Source: Rhodobacteraceae bacterium EL53 (GTDB lineage: Bacteria; Pseudomonadota; Alphaproteobacteria; Rhodobacterales; Rhodobacteraceae). From it: 64,000 nt of DNA. This document shows positions 38,086 to 46,988 of the stretch, piece after piece. The notes beneath the pieces are model-generated. The model was not told the origin of the DNA. It ran no database searches and saw only the letters and a program-made list of their open reading frames with translations. The translations under genes were made by a program, and so were the position numbers. The DNA is taken from NCBI GenBank assembly GCA_900313015.1, contig OMPR01000006.1, forward strand, positions 1 through 64,000. Direction: 5' to 3'. How positions within the stretch are numbered: position 1 is the first letter of the stretch; each line of letters opens with the position of its first letter.

Positions 38086-38988
38086 ATGCGCATCAATTAT
38101 GATTTCAGTGACCTAGAGGCCTTTCTTGCTGTCAAGGACACAGGATCCTTCCATGCAGCTGCAGAGCGATTGAATTTGTCCCAATCTGCAGTGACCCGAC
38201 GGGTTCAAAAGTTGGAACAGGCACTGGACAGCGTGCTTTTTGAACGCACCACGCGCGCGGTGAAACCGACCCTAGCCGCTAAGCGCCTACACCCCCGTGC
38301 CGAAGCCATTGTTAACGATGCCGCAGAGACTGCGCGTGCGATGCGTGACGAAAGCGTTGCCTTTGTTCACCAACGGAATGCTTTGGTGACAATCGCGACC
38401 ATTTCGACCGTGATTTCAAGGCTACTGACACCGGCTATTCATACCTTTCGAGACAGTCCATTTTCTGCCCGAATTCGGCTGCTCGAAGCGAGCGCCAACG
38501 AAGTTGCAGAGACAGTTGCGGAAGGAGAGGCCGATTTTGGTTTGTGTTCGATCCCAATGCTCGAACCCTCGACGCTTTTTGAGCCTTTGTATGATGATCA
38601 AATTGTGCTGGCCCTGCCCCTGAGTCATGTTTTGGCCAGAAAAACATCCGTTAGCTTCGAGGAGCTGAAAGGCACCCCTTTGATCCTGCCCGCAAGGGGC
38701 ACGGGGAACAGGTTGCTGATAGACGAAGCCATGGCGCGCGCGCGCCTGCGAATGGTTTGGGCACACGAAGTTACTCGGTCTTCGACCGCATTGGAACTTG
38801 TGGCCAGCAACATCGGCGCGGCGCTCTTGCCCCGATCTGTGTTCCATTCTGCAAGTACTGCCCAGGTGGCAACCTGTGAATTGCACGATTTGGAGATTAC
38901 ACGACCGATCGGACTCTTATCCCGGGTCAGTCAAATTGATACACCCCCTATTGCAGCAATTAAGGACGCAATCCACTCAGCGGTTTAG
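38086..38988 (+). CDS. tcuR: LysR-family regulator, probably of tcuAB
   Basis: This 300-aa LysR protein has a winged helix at residues 5-65 (AAERLNLSQSAVTRRVQKLE) and an effector-binding domain. It lies 79 nt from the divergent tcuAB pair, which is where TcuR sits in Salmonella, so tricarballylate is the likely inducer. The symbol rests on position. Confidence 0.8.
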   Translation: MRINYDFSDLEAFLAVKDTGSFHAAAERLNLSQSAVTRRVQKLEQALDSVLFERTTRAVKPTLAAKRLHPRAEAIVNDAAETARAMRDESVAFVHQRNALVTIATISTVISRLLTPAIHTFRDSPFSARIRLLEASANEVAETVAEGEADFGLCSIPMLEPSTLFEPLYDDQIVLALPLSHVLARKTSVSFEELKGTPLILPARGTGNRLLIDEAMARARLRMVWAHEVTRSSTALELVASNIGAALLPRSVFHSASTAQVATCELHDLEITRPIGLLSRVSQIDTPPIAAIKDAIHSAV

Positions 38989-39341
38989 GCCGGTTTCGAT
39001 TAATAAATCAACCAAACGAATTCAAAAGTTGAGAACACTTGGTGGCAAATACCTTATTCAATCGGTGAAATTTCTGCAAGATTTAAAATTACCAATTGAG
39101 AGCCGCAAGTCGCGCTGATTTTAGTGATGCAGGCCAGAATAATCACATTTAATCAATGCCTTAATTTTTTGTTCAGGCGATAAATCCCAAACCTTGCAAC
39201 ACCTCTGACGCATCAGTTTTGGCAGGGGTTTCGTCGGAAAGCATCTTTCTGACTCCCCCACCCTTTTGCACGAAGGATGCAATTTTCAATTAACTTGTTA
39301 TAATGGGGGCTTCAATAAAAGTAATTTGTGGAGTGCCGCAC
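38989..39341 (+). promoter_or_regulatory. Intergenic region with sigma70-like -10 before the cyclase operon
   Basis: This AT-rich stretch of about 350 nt has no gene. A perfect TATAAT is at 39299-39304. A TTGCAC at 39266 is 27 nt upstream, too far for a standard -35, so activator help is possible. If this -10 is real, the ATG at 39303 lies inside the promoter and cannot be the start of the cyclase gene; this supports the start at 39342. Confidence 0.45.
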
Positions 39342-41138
39342 ATGGTAGGCACGCGCGCGAACCTTTCTCGGGAGGTCTTTGGGATAAAATCCCTACAGCG
39401 CTCATTTGAGACTATCGTTTTTGCCGATGTTGTTGATTCAGTGCGGCTGATAGACAGTGACGAAGAAGGCACCGTTCAACGTTGGCTCAGCTTCGTTGAT
39501 GCCGTCGAGTTGGACATATCCGAGCGAAAGTGCGGCCGCGTCGTTAAACGCCTCGGCGATGGAATTATGCTGGAATTCGACGATCCAATTGATGCCGTGC
39601 GCGGTGCTCTAAAAATGCGGCAGGATCTTGCTAAGGTTAACCAACGCGACCCAAAACTGCAGCGCATCGAGATTCGCATCGGCATACACACCGGAGAGGT
39701 GTTGCGCGGACCGGATTCCGACCTGTACGGAAAGGACGTCAACATCGCAGCCCGGCTTGCTGCGGCCGCCAAACCCGCCGACGTAATGGCGTCGGCCAGC
39801 GTTCGAGACGCGCTTGCCAACAGCGTTGATGCCGAATTCGAGGATATTGGACCGGTTTTCCTCAAGAATGTGCCCAATCCGGTTCATGCGTTTCGCGTTG
39901 TGCCACCTCATGAGGTGGCGCGGGTCATGCCGATGATGTCATCCGAAGATCTTTTGCCGACGATCGCGGTATTGCCGCTAGTTGTGCGAAACAGTGACGA
40001 AGCCTCAGTCTGGGGTGACATGCTGACGGATGATTTGATCACAGCTTTGTCACGCTCTCACAGGATGCACGTGATTTCGCGCCTGTCTACAATTGGCATT
40101 TCAATCCAAAAATACGAGCCGTCCCAGCTGTCTGAGACACTTGGGGCTGATTTTCTGCTTTCGGGGTCCTGCTCTGTGGGTAAAAACCGGCATGTTCTTG
40201 ATCTTAGCCTGTCGCGCGTGCGCGTTGGGCGGGTCATCTGGTCAGAGCGCATAGAAGTTGAAGCGGCTGAAGTTCTTAAAAAGAATGTGATCTTTTCTGA
40301 ATTGGCCAACCAGGTCCACTTGGCAATTCTTGATCTGGAAATGAAACGCGCTGTGAGCCATCCGGTGCCAACGCTGGATAGCTACGAAATTCTGATGGCC
40401 TCGGTCGCACTGATGCATCGATTGTCGCCGACGGACTTCAACCGGGCTGGGGAGTTGCTGGATGCTTTGATCGAACGCATCCCTCACAACCCGGTGCCGC
40501 TGTCTTGGAAATCCAGATGGCATGTTCTTAAAGTCGTTCAGGGGTGGGCAACGAATCGAACTGAAGAGGCGCGGCAGGCGCTGAACCTCACGCATCGGGC
40601 CCTTGATTTAGACCCAACAAACAGCGGCGCGTTGATTGCGGAGGGTTTTGTCCAAACCAATTTGTTTCACGATCTTGACGAGGCCGAAGAGCTTTATAAT
40701 AGCGCTTTAGAATACGAACCCAGCGAGGCGACGGGACGAGCCTTGCGCGGTACTCTTTATGCCTTTCGCGGCGACGGCGCGCGCGCGGTTCGCGATGCGG
40801 AGCGTTCATTGCTGCTAGCCCCGCGGGATCCACATCGGTTCTTTTTCCAATGTCTTGCAGGCAGTGCCAGTCTGGTCGCCGAAGACTATCCCCGGGCGCT
40901 TGAGCTGATCAAAAGCTCGCTCCGTCTCAATCGATTGCACATGTCTTCGCACAGGATGTTGGCAGTGACCGAGTGGCGCCTGGGCAACCAGGTAGCCGCG
41001 CGTCGTGCGCTTGAGAAGATTCTCAGGTTGGACCCCGGGTTCACCGTCAGCAAATGGAAACGCAGCACGCCAAGTGCAGATTTGCCGGTTGGGCAAGCCT
41101 TTGCAAAAACACTGAAGGAGATCGGAGTTTCGGACTGA
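39342..41138 (+). CDS. Class III adenylate cyclase with TolB-like and TPR domains
   Basis: This 598-aa protein has an N-terminal class III cyclase domain (about 20-190). All catalytic residues are visible: metal aspartates in FADVVDS and RLGDGI, the purine-specifying lysine in VKRLGDG, the aspartate in SDLYGKDVN, and the Asn/Arg pair in VNIAARL, so it should make cAMP. A TolB/FlgO-like region follows (LPTIAVLPLVVRN...), then several TPR helices (about 340-590). GGAG lies 8 nt before ATG 39342. It lies 38 nt upstream of the haloperoxidase-like gene without a terminator, so it probably heads a three-gene operon. No membrane helix is evident. Confidence 0.88.
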   Translation: MVGTRANLSREVFGIKSLQRSFETIVFADVVDSVRLIDSDEEGTVQRWLSFVDAVELDISERKCGRVVKRLGDGIMLEFDDPIDAVRGALKMRQDLAKVNQRDPKLQRIEIRIGIHTGEVLRGPDSDLYGKDVNIAARLAAAAKPADVMASASVRDALANSVDAEFEDIGPVFLKNVPNPVHAFRVVPPHEVARVMPMMSSEDLLPTIAVLPLVVRNSDEASVWGDMLTDDLITALSRSHRMHVISRLSTIGISIQKYEPSQLSETLGADFLLSGSCSVGKNRHVLDLSLSRVRVGRVIWSERIEVEAAEVLKKNVIFSELANQVHLAILDLEMKRAVSHPVPTLDSYEILMASVALMHRLSPTDFNRAGELLDALIERIPHNPVPLSWKSRWHVLKVVQGWATNRTEEARQALNLTHRALDLDPTNSGALIAEGFVQTNLFHDLDEAEELYNSALEYEPSEATGRALRGTLYAFRGDGARAVRDAERSLLLAPRDPHRFFFQCLAGSASLVAEDYPRALELIKSSLRLNRLHMSSHRMLAVTEWRLGNQVAARRALEKILRLDPGFTVSKWKRSTPSADLPVGQAFAKTLKEIGVSD

Positions 41139-41176
41139 AAATTATTGTGACGCTTTAACTAATTGGAGGATTTTTT

Positions 41177-42403
41177 ATGTCTAATGCATCAAACGTGGCA
41201 CCCGAAGGCGCATTTGGGGCCTTTGGAGCTTTTTCCGGTAGCGGAGCTTTTGGCGCTTTTGGGGCCTTTGGCGCGTTTGGGGGGCCCGGCTCGGCCAACC
41301 CTCCCTTGATTTCGCAGGCTCTGATCACAAATCATGATGGGATCGCCGGCACATGGGCATCGGTTGGCGCAGATGCGGTCAATCCAAATGTTCAAGAGAG
41401 CACTGATTATCTGGGGCGCCTCTCGCCCGCTGTGCGTGCCAGCATTTTTGCGCTGGAGCTGGGCAGCCACATCGGGTTTTCCTTTGAACCCAATATGACC
41501 GCTGGTGATCCGGGTTTGGGCAGTGTTTTCCACCTTGAAACAACATCGGCATCCCCTGTGCCCGACACCAAATATCAAAAGCTGGTTGCCCTACGACGGC
41601 CCACGATCGACATCTTTGCTGAGCAATTGACGCTGGTTGCCAACTACGCTGATCTACGCCAAGATCGAATGGCGGAAATTCTAGCGGCATTGGGCACACC
41701 GACAGAATTTTTACGCGCAATCGCCTACATCGAACCGGCTCGCACACCGTTCACGATCGAACTTCTGGCCACGGCACACTGGTTGGCAAACTTTGTCGAG
41801 ATGCGATTGAAATATGCACTCGGGTGCAAACGACCGATTGAATTCTCGCCTCAGATACAACCGATGATCTGGACCCCTTCGCACGGTAGCTTGCCCAGCG
41901 GTCACGCCACCGAGGCCTTCACAATGGCGCGAGTGCTGTGGCTGCTCTTGCGGCAACACAACGTCAAACCCTATTCACAAGGCATTTGGGGTGAGATGCT
42001 TATGCGCCAAGCTGCACGGATTGCGATCAATCGCACAGTTGCTGGAGTGCATTTCCCAGTCGACAGTGCAGCGGGAGCTGTATTGGGTCTGACGCTCGGC
42101 CGGTATTTCGTGGATCGCTGCACGGGAGTGGCCCCAGCAAATAGCTGGGAATTCGACGGCACAAACTATCCCGGCCACATGGATTTTGATTGGCGCGACT
42201 ATTTTGACCCACAGAACCCAGCCGACAACATCGCGCCAGAGCAGAAAGAGACGACCTGGGCAACAGAATCCATCCTCACGGATGCAGACCAAAACCAGAC
42301 AAGGTCTGCGCCCCTAGACTGGCTCTGGCAGAAAGCGGCGGCGGAATGGGTCGATCTCGCTGCTGACATTGATCAGGATACCGAAACCGGCGACGGTTCA
42401 TAA
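41177..42403 (+). CDS. PAP2/vanadium haloperoxidase-fold protein with Gly-Ala-Phe repeat N-terminus
   Basis: This 408-aa protein has seven GAF tripeptides at residues 11-34 and a helical body with the complete vanadate/phosphate site: Lys212 and Arg219-Pro220 (K-x6-RP), Pro240-Ser-Gly-His243 and Arg286-x5-His292-x3-Asp296. It may be a haloperoxidase or an acid phosphatase; sequence alone does not decide. No signal peptide or membrane helix is seen, unlike lipid phosphatases. GGAGG precedes the ATG. The protease gene follows after 13 nt. The repeat could drive self-assembly or serve as a protease substrate (guess). Confidence 0.85.
   Translation: MSNASNVAPEGAFGAFGAFSGSGAFGAFGAFGAFGGPGSANPPLISQALITNHDGIAGTWASVGADAVNPNVQESTDYLGRLSPAVRASIFALELGSHIGFSFEPNMTAGDPGLGSVFHLETTSASPVPDTKYQKLVALRRPTIDIFAEQLTLVANYADLRQDRMAEILAALGTPTEFLRAIAYIEPARTPFTIELLATAHWLANFVEMRLKYALGCKRPIEFSPQIQPMIWTPSHGSLPSGHATEAFTMARVLWLLLRQHNVKPYSQGIWGEMLMRQAARIAINRTVAGVHFPVDSAAGAVLGLTLGRYFVDRCTGVAPANSWEFDGTNYPGHMDFDWRDYFDPQNPADNIAPEQKETTWATESILTDADQNQTRSAPLDWLWQKAAAEWVDLAADIDQDTETGDGS
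41207..41278 (+). repeat. 9-bp tandem repeat coding (Gly-Ala-Phe)3-SGS-(Gly-Ala-Phe)4
   Basis: Seven 9-nt units coding Gly-Ala-Phe form two blocks (three and four units) separated by Ser-Gly-Ser. Alanine codons differ between units (GCA, GCC, GCT, GCT, GCT, GCC, GCG) and glycine codons vary too, so the peptide rather than the DNA is conserved. Confidence 0.9.
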
Positions 42404-42416
42404 TTGGGGGTGAACA

Positions 42417-44561
42417 ATGGCTTATGAATGGAAAGAGCTGGCTCTAGAAGACCAGCCCCGCAATCCGCTGGCAGATTTCGCCCTGAATGTGATGGCGCGG
42501 TTCACCGCGGCGGAAATAGGTCTGAGCAATGAGCACCGACCGATGGATCGCTCGTCAAACTTTGACCAACAATGGTGGCTGGCGTTAGTAAGTGTAACAC
42601 CGGGTCTGAGTATTGCCGGTTTGCTGGAACGCGCAGCAGACTTTCTGCCCCCAGATCACCCGGGTTCACTGGTGATCCCCGGTGAATATAGCGAAGGCTT
42701 CCGGAACAGACAGGACATCGACGTCATCACGCTTTATGCGCGCCGCGACTATCTCAATGCTGCCAATGCTGCCAATGGGGCGGAACAGCTGGGCATCGAA
42801 ACGCTTTTGGTAAGCACTCCCTTGGAAAGCCAAACGCTCAGCTCGCCAGCGGAGCCGTTCACCCCCCCTGACCTGAAGGTGCCGGTCACGCCAAACACGG
42901 TTGTCACTGCGGTCATTGATCATGGGGTCGCCATCGCGCATGACCTGTTTCGCCGCAAGAATATCAACGGCGATCTGGTCTTAAGCCGCGTCGACTTCTT
43001 TCTCGATATGGACGGCACCCCCGATCCGAATGCACCCGTACCAAGCACAATCGGGCGCGTCTGGACAGGCCCGGAGATTAACGAGATCCTGAAAAACAAC
43101 CTTCACAATGGTCTGCTAGATGACGCTGCGGTGTATCGTGATTTGGGGTTAATCGACTGGAAAACTCGGCCCTTCAACGCCTGCGCACATCGCCTTTCGC
43201 ACGGTACACATGTGACCGGCCTAGCATCAGGCTATGACGCGTCAGACGTTGACGGGCTGGAACGGCGTATCATTGTTGTGCAATTGCCTACGCGTTTGGT
43301 CGCCAACACTTTGGGGTTTGGGCTAGAGCAGGCAATCGAGCAGGCGATGTCTTTCATCTCGCAACAATTGGTGCACTTCCAAGTAGACGAAGTAGCACAA
43401 CAAATGCCTTTGGTTGTGAATTTTAGCTTTGGGAATTTCATGGGGCCCCACGATGGCACCGGCGAAGTTTCACGCTCCATTGATACAATTATGAGCAACA
43501 TGGAGGCCTCGTCGAGCCGCCCGCGGTTGCTGATGATGCCTTCGGGTAATGGGAACCTTTCGCGCTGCCATGCGGTGATCAATCTGACGCAGACGGCACC
43601 AACAGCCGAATTAGATTGGCAGTTGCAACCAGCCGATCGCAGCGCTTCGATCCTGAGCGTCTGGCTGCCGGTCATGACTCCGGTCGAAGATAGCACCGTT
43701 ACGATGCGAGTCACCGTGCCCGGTTTTGACACGCCCCATACGCTCACCGCTGGAATGACACCTAGTTACAACTGGCTGACAGAACAGGATCATTTAGGAA
43801 ATGCCATCATCCTTGGCCTTGTCGTCTATCAGCCACCTGTGGCCCCAACAGCACGGGGAAAGTTCACAATTGCGGTCGTCCCGACGGACAACCCGATGAG
43901 AGTTGGCCTTGTTGCGCCGTCGGGGGATTGGAAACTGCAGTTTGTGAAAGGCAATGCAGTGGACAAACTATCGCTGAACGTTTGGGTCCAGAGGGACGAA
44001 ACGCTACCCGGTTTTCCCGAGTTTGGGCGACAGTCCTATTTGTCTGCCCCCAGCTATAATCGGTTCGACGTGCCGGGCGGAAAAGTGATTTCTGAAGATC
44101 CCGTGGCCCATGCTAGCCCGGTGAGGCGGGCGGGCATGATCAACGGCATCGCCTGTGGCAACCTGCCAGCCGTGATCGCTGGCTATGTTTCGTCAGACGG
44201 CAAGATGTCGGCATACTCCGCCGGAGGCCCCACGCTGAACGGTTTCCGTTTAACCGGTCCAGATGCCTCGGCCGTTAGTGATGATAGCGTTGTCCTGCAT
44301 GGGGTGCTGAGTGCTGGCTCCAACTGCGGTTCAAGGGTGAGCATGAGCGGAACAAGCGTTTCGACCCCACGCGTTGCGCGATGGGTTGCGGATCAATTCG
44401 CGCAATCCCCAACCACTCCATTTGGGCGCGGAAATGTCGTCGCCAAAGCTCTGAACGACGATCCACCATCGCCGCACAAGCCCAGCGCCTTTCGCACGGG
44501 AGGTGGTCGGATGGAGCTTAGAAACATCTTTGGCAGCTTGCGTTGGCCGGGGCAGGAATAG
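42417..44561 (+). CDS. Subtilisin-like serine protease (S8) without signal peptide
   Basis: This 714-aa protease has the full S8 triad: Asp168 (AVIDHGV), His262 (SHGTHVTGLASG) and Ser647 (SGTSVSTPRVA), and the oxyanion asparagine in MPSGNGNL. A domain of about 290 aa is inserted between the Asn motif and Ser. The N-terminal 150 residues are not a classical export signal or inhibitor propeptide, so it is probably intracellular or leaves by another route. GGGGG precedes the ATG. It is the last gene of the apparent operon and is followed by a perfect 22-bp hairpin. The target is unknown; the neighbour with the GAF tail is an obvious candidate. Confidence 0.88.
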   Translation: MAYEWKELALEDQPRNPLADFALNVMARFTAAEIGLSNEHRPMDRSSNFDQQWWLALVSVTPGLSIAGLLERAADFLPPDHPGSLVIPGEYSEGFRNRQDIDVITLYARRDYLNAANAANGAEQLGIETLLVSTPLESQTLSSPAEPFTPPDLKVPVTPNTVVTAVIDHGVAIAHDLFRRKNINGDLVLSRVDFFLDMDGTPDPNAPVPSTIGRVWTGPEINEILKNNLHNGLLDDAAVYRDLGLIDWKTRPFNACAHRLSHGTHVTGLASGYDASDVDGLERRIIVVQLPTRLVANTLGFGLEQAIEQAMSFISQQLVHFQVDEVAQQMPLVVNFSFGNFMGPHDGTGEVSRSIDTIMSNMEASSSRPRLLMMPSGNGNLSRCHAVINLTQTAPTAELDWQLQPADRSASILSVWLPVMTPVEDSTVTMRVTVPGFDTPHTLTAGMTPSYNWLTEQDHLGNAIILGLVVYQPPVAPTARGKFTIAVVPTDNPMRVGLVAPSGDWKLQFVKGNAVDKLSLNVWVQRDETLPGFPEFGRQSYLSAPSYNRFDVPGGKVISEDPVAHASPVRRAGMINGIACGNLPAVIAGYVSSDGKMSAYSAGGPTLNGFRLTGPDASAVSDDSVVLHGVLSAGSNCGSRVSMSGTSVSTPRVARWVADQFAQSPTTPFGRGNVVAKALNDDPPSPHKPSAFRTGGGRMELRNIFGSLRWPGQE

Positions 44562-44578
44562 CCCTGGAAAATGTTGTG

Positions 44579-44627
44579 CCAATTGGCTCAGGTCACCGTC
44601 GTTATGACGGTGACCTGAGCCAATTGG
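44579..44627. terminator. Perfect 22-bp inverted repeat with 5-nt loop
   Basis: Arms 44579-44600 and 44606-44627 are exact complements (the left arm begins ccaattggctcaggtcac); the loop is gttat. It begins 18 nt after the protease stop. There is no T-run, so it is not a standard terminator, although it may act as one or as an mRNA end stabiliser. It could also be a site for a DNA-binding protein. Confidence 0.85.
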
Positions 44628-44840
44628 GAGACAAACGTATTGCAGCTACATCATCGAGTTGATGATTAACCCGTCCAGCCATTTTTGACGGACAATCCGC
44701 GCGACTTTGCCTACTTAACCTTCCAGCACGACTTCTGGGACGCGATGCCTACCAGTTCATGCAGAGACTCGGTCGATCTGTAGCCGCGATAACCTTTTCT
44801 CAAGGCGCCTCATGTAGACTCGGGTTTTCAAGCTCATTTT

Positions 44841-45761
44841 TCAGGCATTTGCTGCAACCTTTTTTGAGTGCGGATCAGACGGTGTATGGAGCCTAAGATG
44901 GCGAATAAATGCGCGCGCTACGCGAGGTAGAGGGCGTTGGTCGGACATAACAAAATAGCTACGATATTCGATTTGCGACACGAACCGGCGAAAGACCAAA
45001 TCGTCTGAGCGATAATGATAAACTGGAAACGGGTTCACCACAGCCAACCCCAGCCCTTCTTTGGCGAGATCCACTGCAGCAAACGAGGTTGAGACCTCGG
45101 CCATAATCCGTGGATTACTGCGTGCTTGACTAAAGATTTTGTCGAGTTGGGTCCGGCGCGCATGACGTGACGCAATCGCAACGAATGGTTGATTGTTCAG
45201 GTCAATTGGAAGCACATCTTCTTGTACTGCGAGAGGATGATCCGCTGTCATGACACAGACAGCAGACGATGTCCGAAAAGCCTGCATTTTCACACCAGCC
45301 CGCGCAAGTTCAATGCCCGTTAGACCAAGATCGAAACGGTCCTCAAGGATTGCGCGGATCACTTCGTCGGATGTGTTGACTTCGAGGCTAACAAAGAAAT
45401 GCGGATTGATAGCAAGAAAGCTGGCGATTTGACTGACTAGAAACCTATGAGCGTATGTTGGCGGAGCAATTAGGCGGAGCGTTTCTTTAACCGGTTGTGT
45501 GGGCCCGTCAATTCGATCCAGGGCTTCAAATAGCGGATCAAGGCGATGGTTTAGCCGTACTGCCTCTTCAGTAGGGCGCAATCGACCCGATTCTCGTTCG
45601 AAAAGCGTCAGGCCTATACGTGCTTCGAGGCTACCGATTGATCGGCTGACAGCGGATTGCGAAAGGCCCAAACGCTCAGCAGCAACCGTTGCTGTGCCCC
45701 CCTGCATCAAAGCGCGCAAGGCTTGATACTCGGACAAACTATGCCAGGATTTTCGTCTCAT
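44841..45761 (-). CDS. LysR-family transcriptional regulator
   Basis: This 306-aa protein has a winged helix at about 10-65 (AAERLGLSQSAVSRSIGSLE) and a C-terminal effector domain (FDLGLTGIEL, VAIASRHARRTQ). It is divergent from the M19 dipeptidase and dipeptide ABC importer, separated by 63 nt, and very probably controls them. Intervening DNA is AT-rich and includes gcatattcttatgcgg-like half dyads. Effector unknown, perhaps a dipeptide. Confidence 0.88.
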   Translation of the reverse strand: MRRKSWHSLSEYQALRALMQGGTATVAAERLGLSQSAVSRSIGSLEARIGLTLFERESGRLRPTEEAVRLNHRLDPLFEALDRIDGPTQPVKETLRLIAPPTYAHRFLVSQIASFLAINPHFFVSLEVNTSDEVIRAILEDRFDLGLTGIELARAGVKMQAFRTSSAVCVMTADHPLAVQEDVLPIDLNNQPFVAIASRHARRTQLDKIFSQARSNPRIMAEVSTSFAAVDLAKEGLGLAVVNPFPVYHYRSDDLVFRRFVSQIEYRSYFVMSDQRPLPRVARAFIRHLRLHTPSDPHSKKVAANA

Positions 45762-45824
45762 CCACTGCCTCTTGCATAAACCGCATAAGAATATGCGTAT
45801 AACTCATGGCATTTTGACTCGCCC

Positions 45825-46934
45825 ATGACAAAACATTTGATAGTCTCAGCGCAGAAACTACCGGTGATTGATTTGAACGCTGCCAACGCACCCATAATTT
45901 TTGACGGACACAACGATGTCCTGCTGCACCTTTACCGTGCAGGAGGCCTGTCTGCCTCTGACAGTTTTCTGACTGGGCGCGATGGAGCTCTTGATTTGGT
46001 AAAGGCCAAAGCCGGTGGTTTTGGCGGCGGTTTCTTTGCTGTATATATCCCATCCCCTTTGGATAAAGCCTTCAAGATGGAGGAAATGGCGAAGCCCAGC
46101 TATGATCTGCCGTTGCCGGATGCCATTGACTGGGAAGACGCCTTGCCCGTGGCAATTTCCATAGCAGCGATACTTTTTGATCTGGAGAACAAAGGTGCGT
46201 TGAAAATTTGCCGGAGCGCTGCTGATATACGTGCGACCTTGGCGGCAAACCAGATAGCTGCGATCTTTCATATTGAGGGTGCAGAGGCGATTGACCCTGA
46301 TTTGCACACTTTGGAAGTTTTGTATCAGGCAGGTTTACGCTCCATCGGCCCCGTCTGGAGCCGCCCGACAATCTTTGGCAATGGTGTTCCGTTTCGCTAT
46401 CCAAGTGACCCCGACATTGGCAAAGGCCTGACAGACCACGGTCTGCGTTTGGTAAAGCGGTGTGACGAACTGGGCGTGATGATCGATTTATCTCATTTGA
46501 ACGCAGCCGGTTTCTGGGATGTAGCGCGTCATTCCACCAAACCGCTGATAGCCACACATTCCAACGCACATAGCATCTGTCCGCATTCGCGAAATTTGAC
46601 GGATGCGCAACTCGCCGCGATCAAAGACAGCGATGGCATGGTCGGTTTGAATTTCGCCGTGGCGTTCTTGCGCGATGACGGGCGCATGATTCCGGATGTA
46701 CCACTGGAACAGATGCTCAGGCATCTAGATTACTTAATTGAACATCTAGGCGAAGACCGCGTTGGTCTTGGCTCTGACTACGATGGGGCGATTGTACCAC
46801 AGGACGTGACCACGGTTGCTGATCTGCCCAACTTGAGATTGGCCATGGCGCAGCATGGGTATGATGATGTTTTGATGAACAAGCTGTGTCACGGAAACTG
46901 GTTGCGTGTGCTAGAAAAAACCTGGGGATCTTAA
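45825..46934 (+). CDS. Membrane dipeptidase-like peptidase M19
   Basis: This 369-aa metal-dependent dipeptidase (renal dipeptidase family) has the complete metal and active-site set: the N-terminal FDGHNDVLLHL, the glutamate in AAIFHIEGAEAID, MIDLSHLNAAGF, IATHSNAHSICPHSRN and VGLGSDYDGAIVP. It is more canonical than the M19 protein at 17002. It heads an operon with a dipeptide importer, so imported dipeptides may be hydrolysed at once. No signal peptide. No clear ribosome site precedes the ATG. Confidence 0.92.
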   Translation: MTKHLIVSAQKLPVIDLNAANAPIIFDGHNDVLLHLYRAGGLSASDSFLTGRDGALDLVKAKAGGFGGGFFAVYIPSPLDKAFKMEEMAKPSYDLPLPDAIDWEDALPVAISIAAILFDLENKGALKICRSAADIRATLAANQIAAIFHIEGAEAIDPDLHTLEVLYQAGLRSIGPVWSRPTIFGNGVPFRYPSDPDIGKGLTDHGLRLVKRCDELGVMIDLSHLNAAGFWDVARHSTKPLIATHSNAHSICPHSRNLTDAQLAAIKDSDGMVGLNFAVAFLRDDGRMIPDVPLEQMLRHLDYLIEHLGEDRVGLGSDYDGAIVPQDVTTVADLPNLRLAMAQHGYDDVLMNKLCHGNWLRVLEKTWGS

Positions 46935-46988
46935 CCCCAAAGTGCACTCTCGATTTTGTCCATAACCAAATAGGAGAGGTTTAGAATT

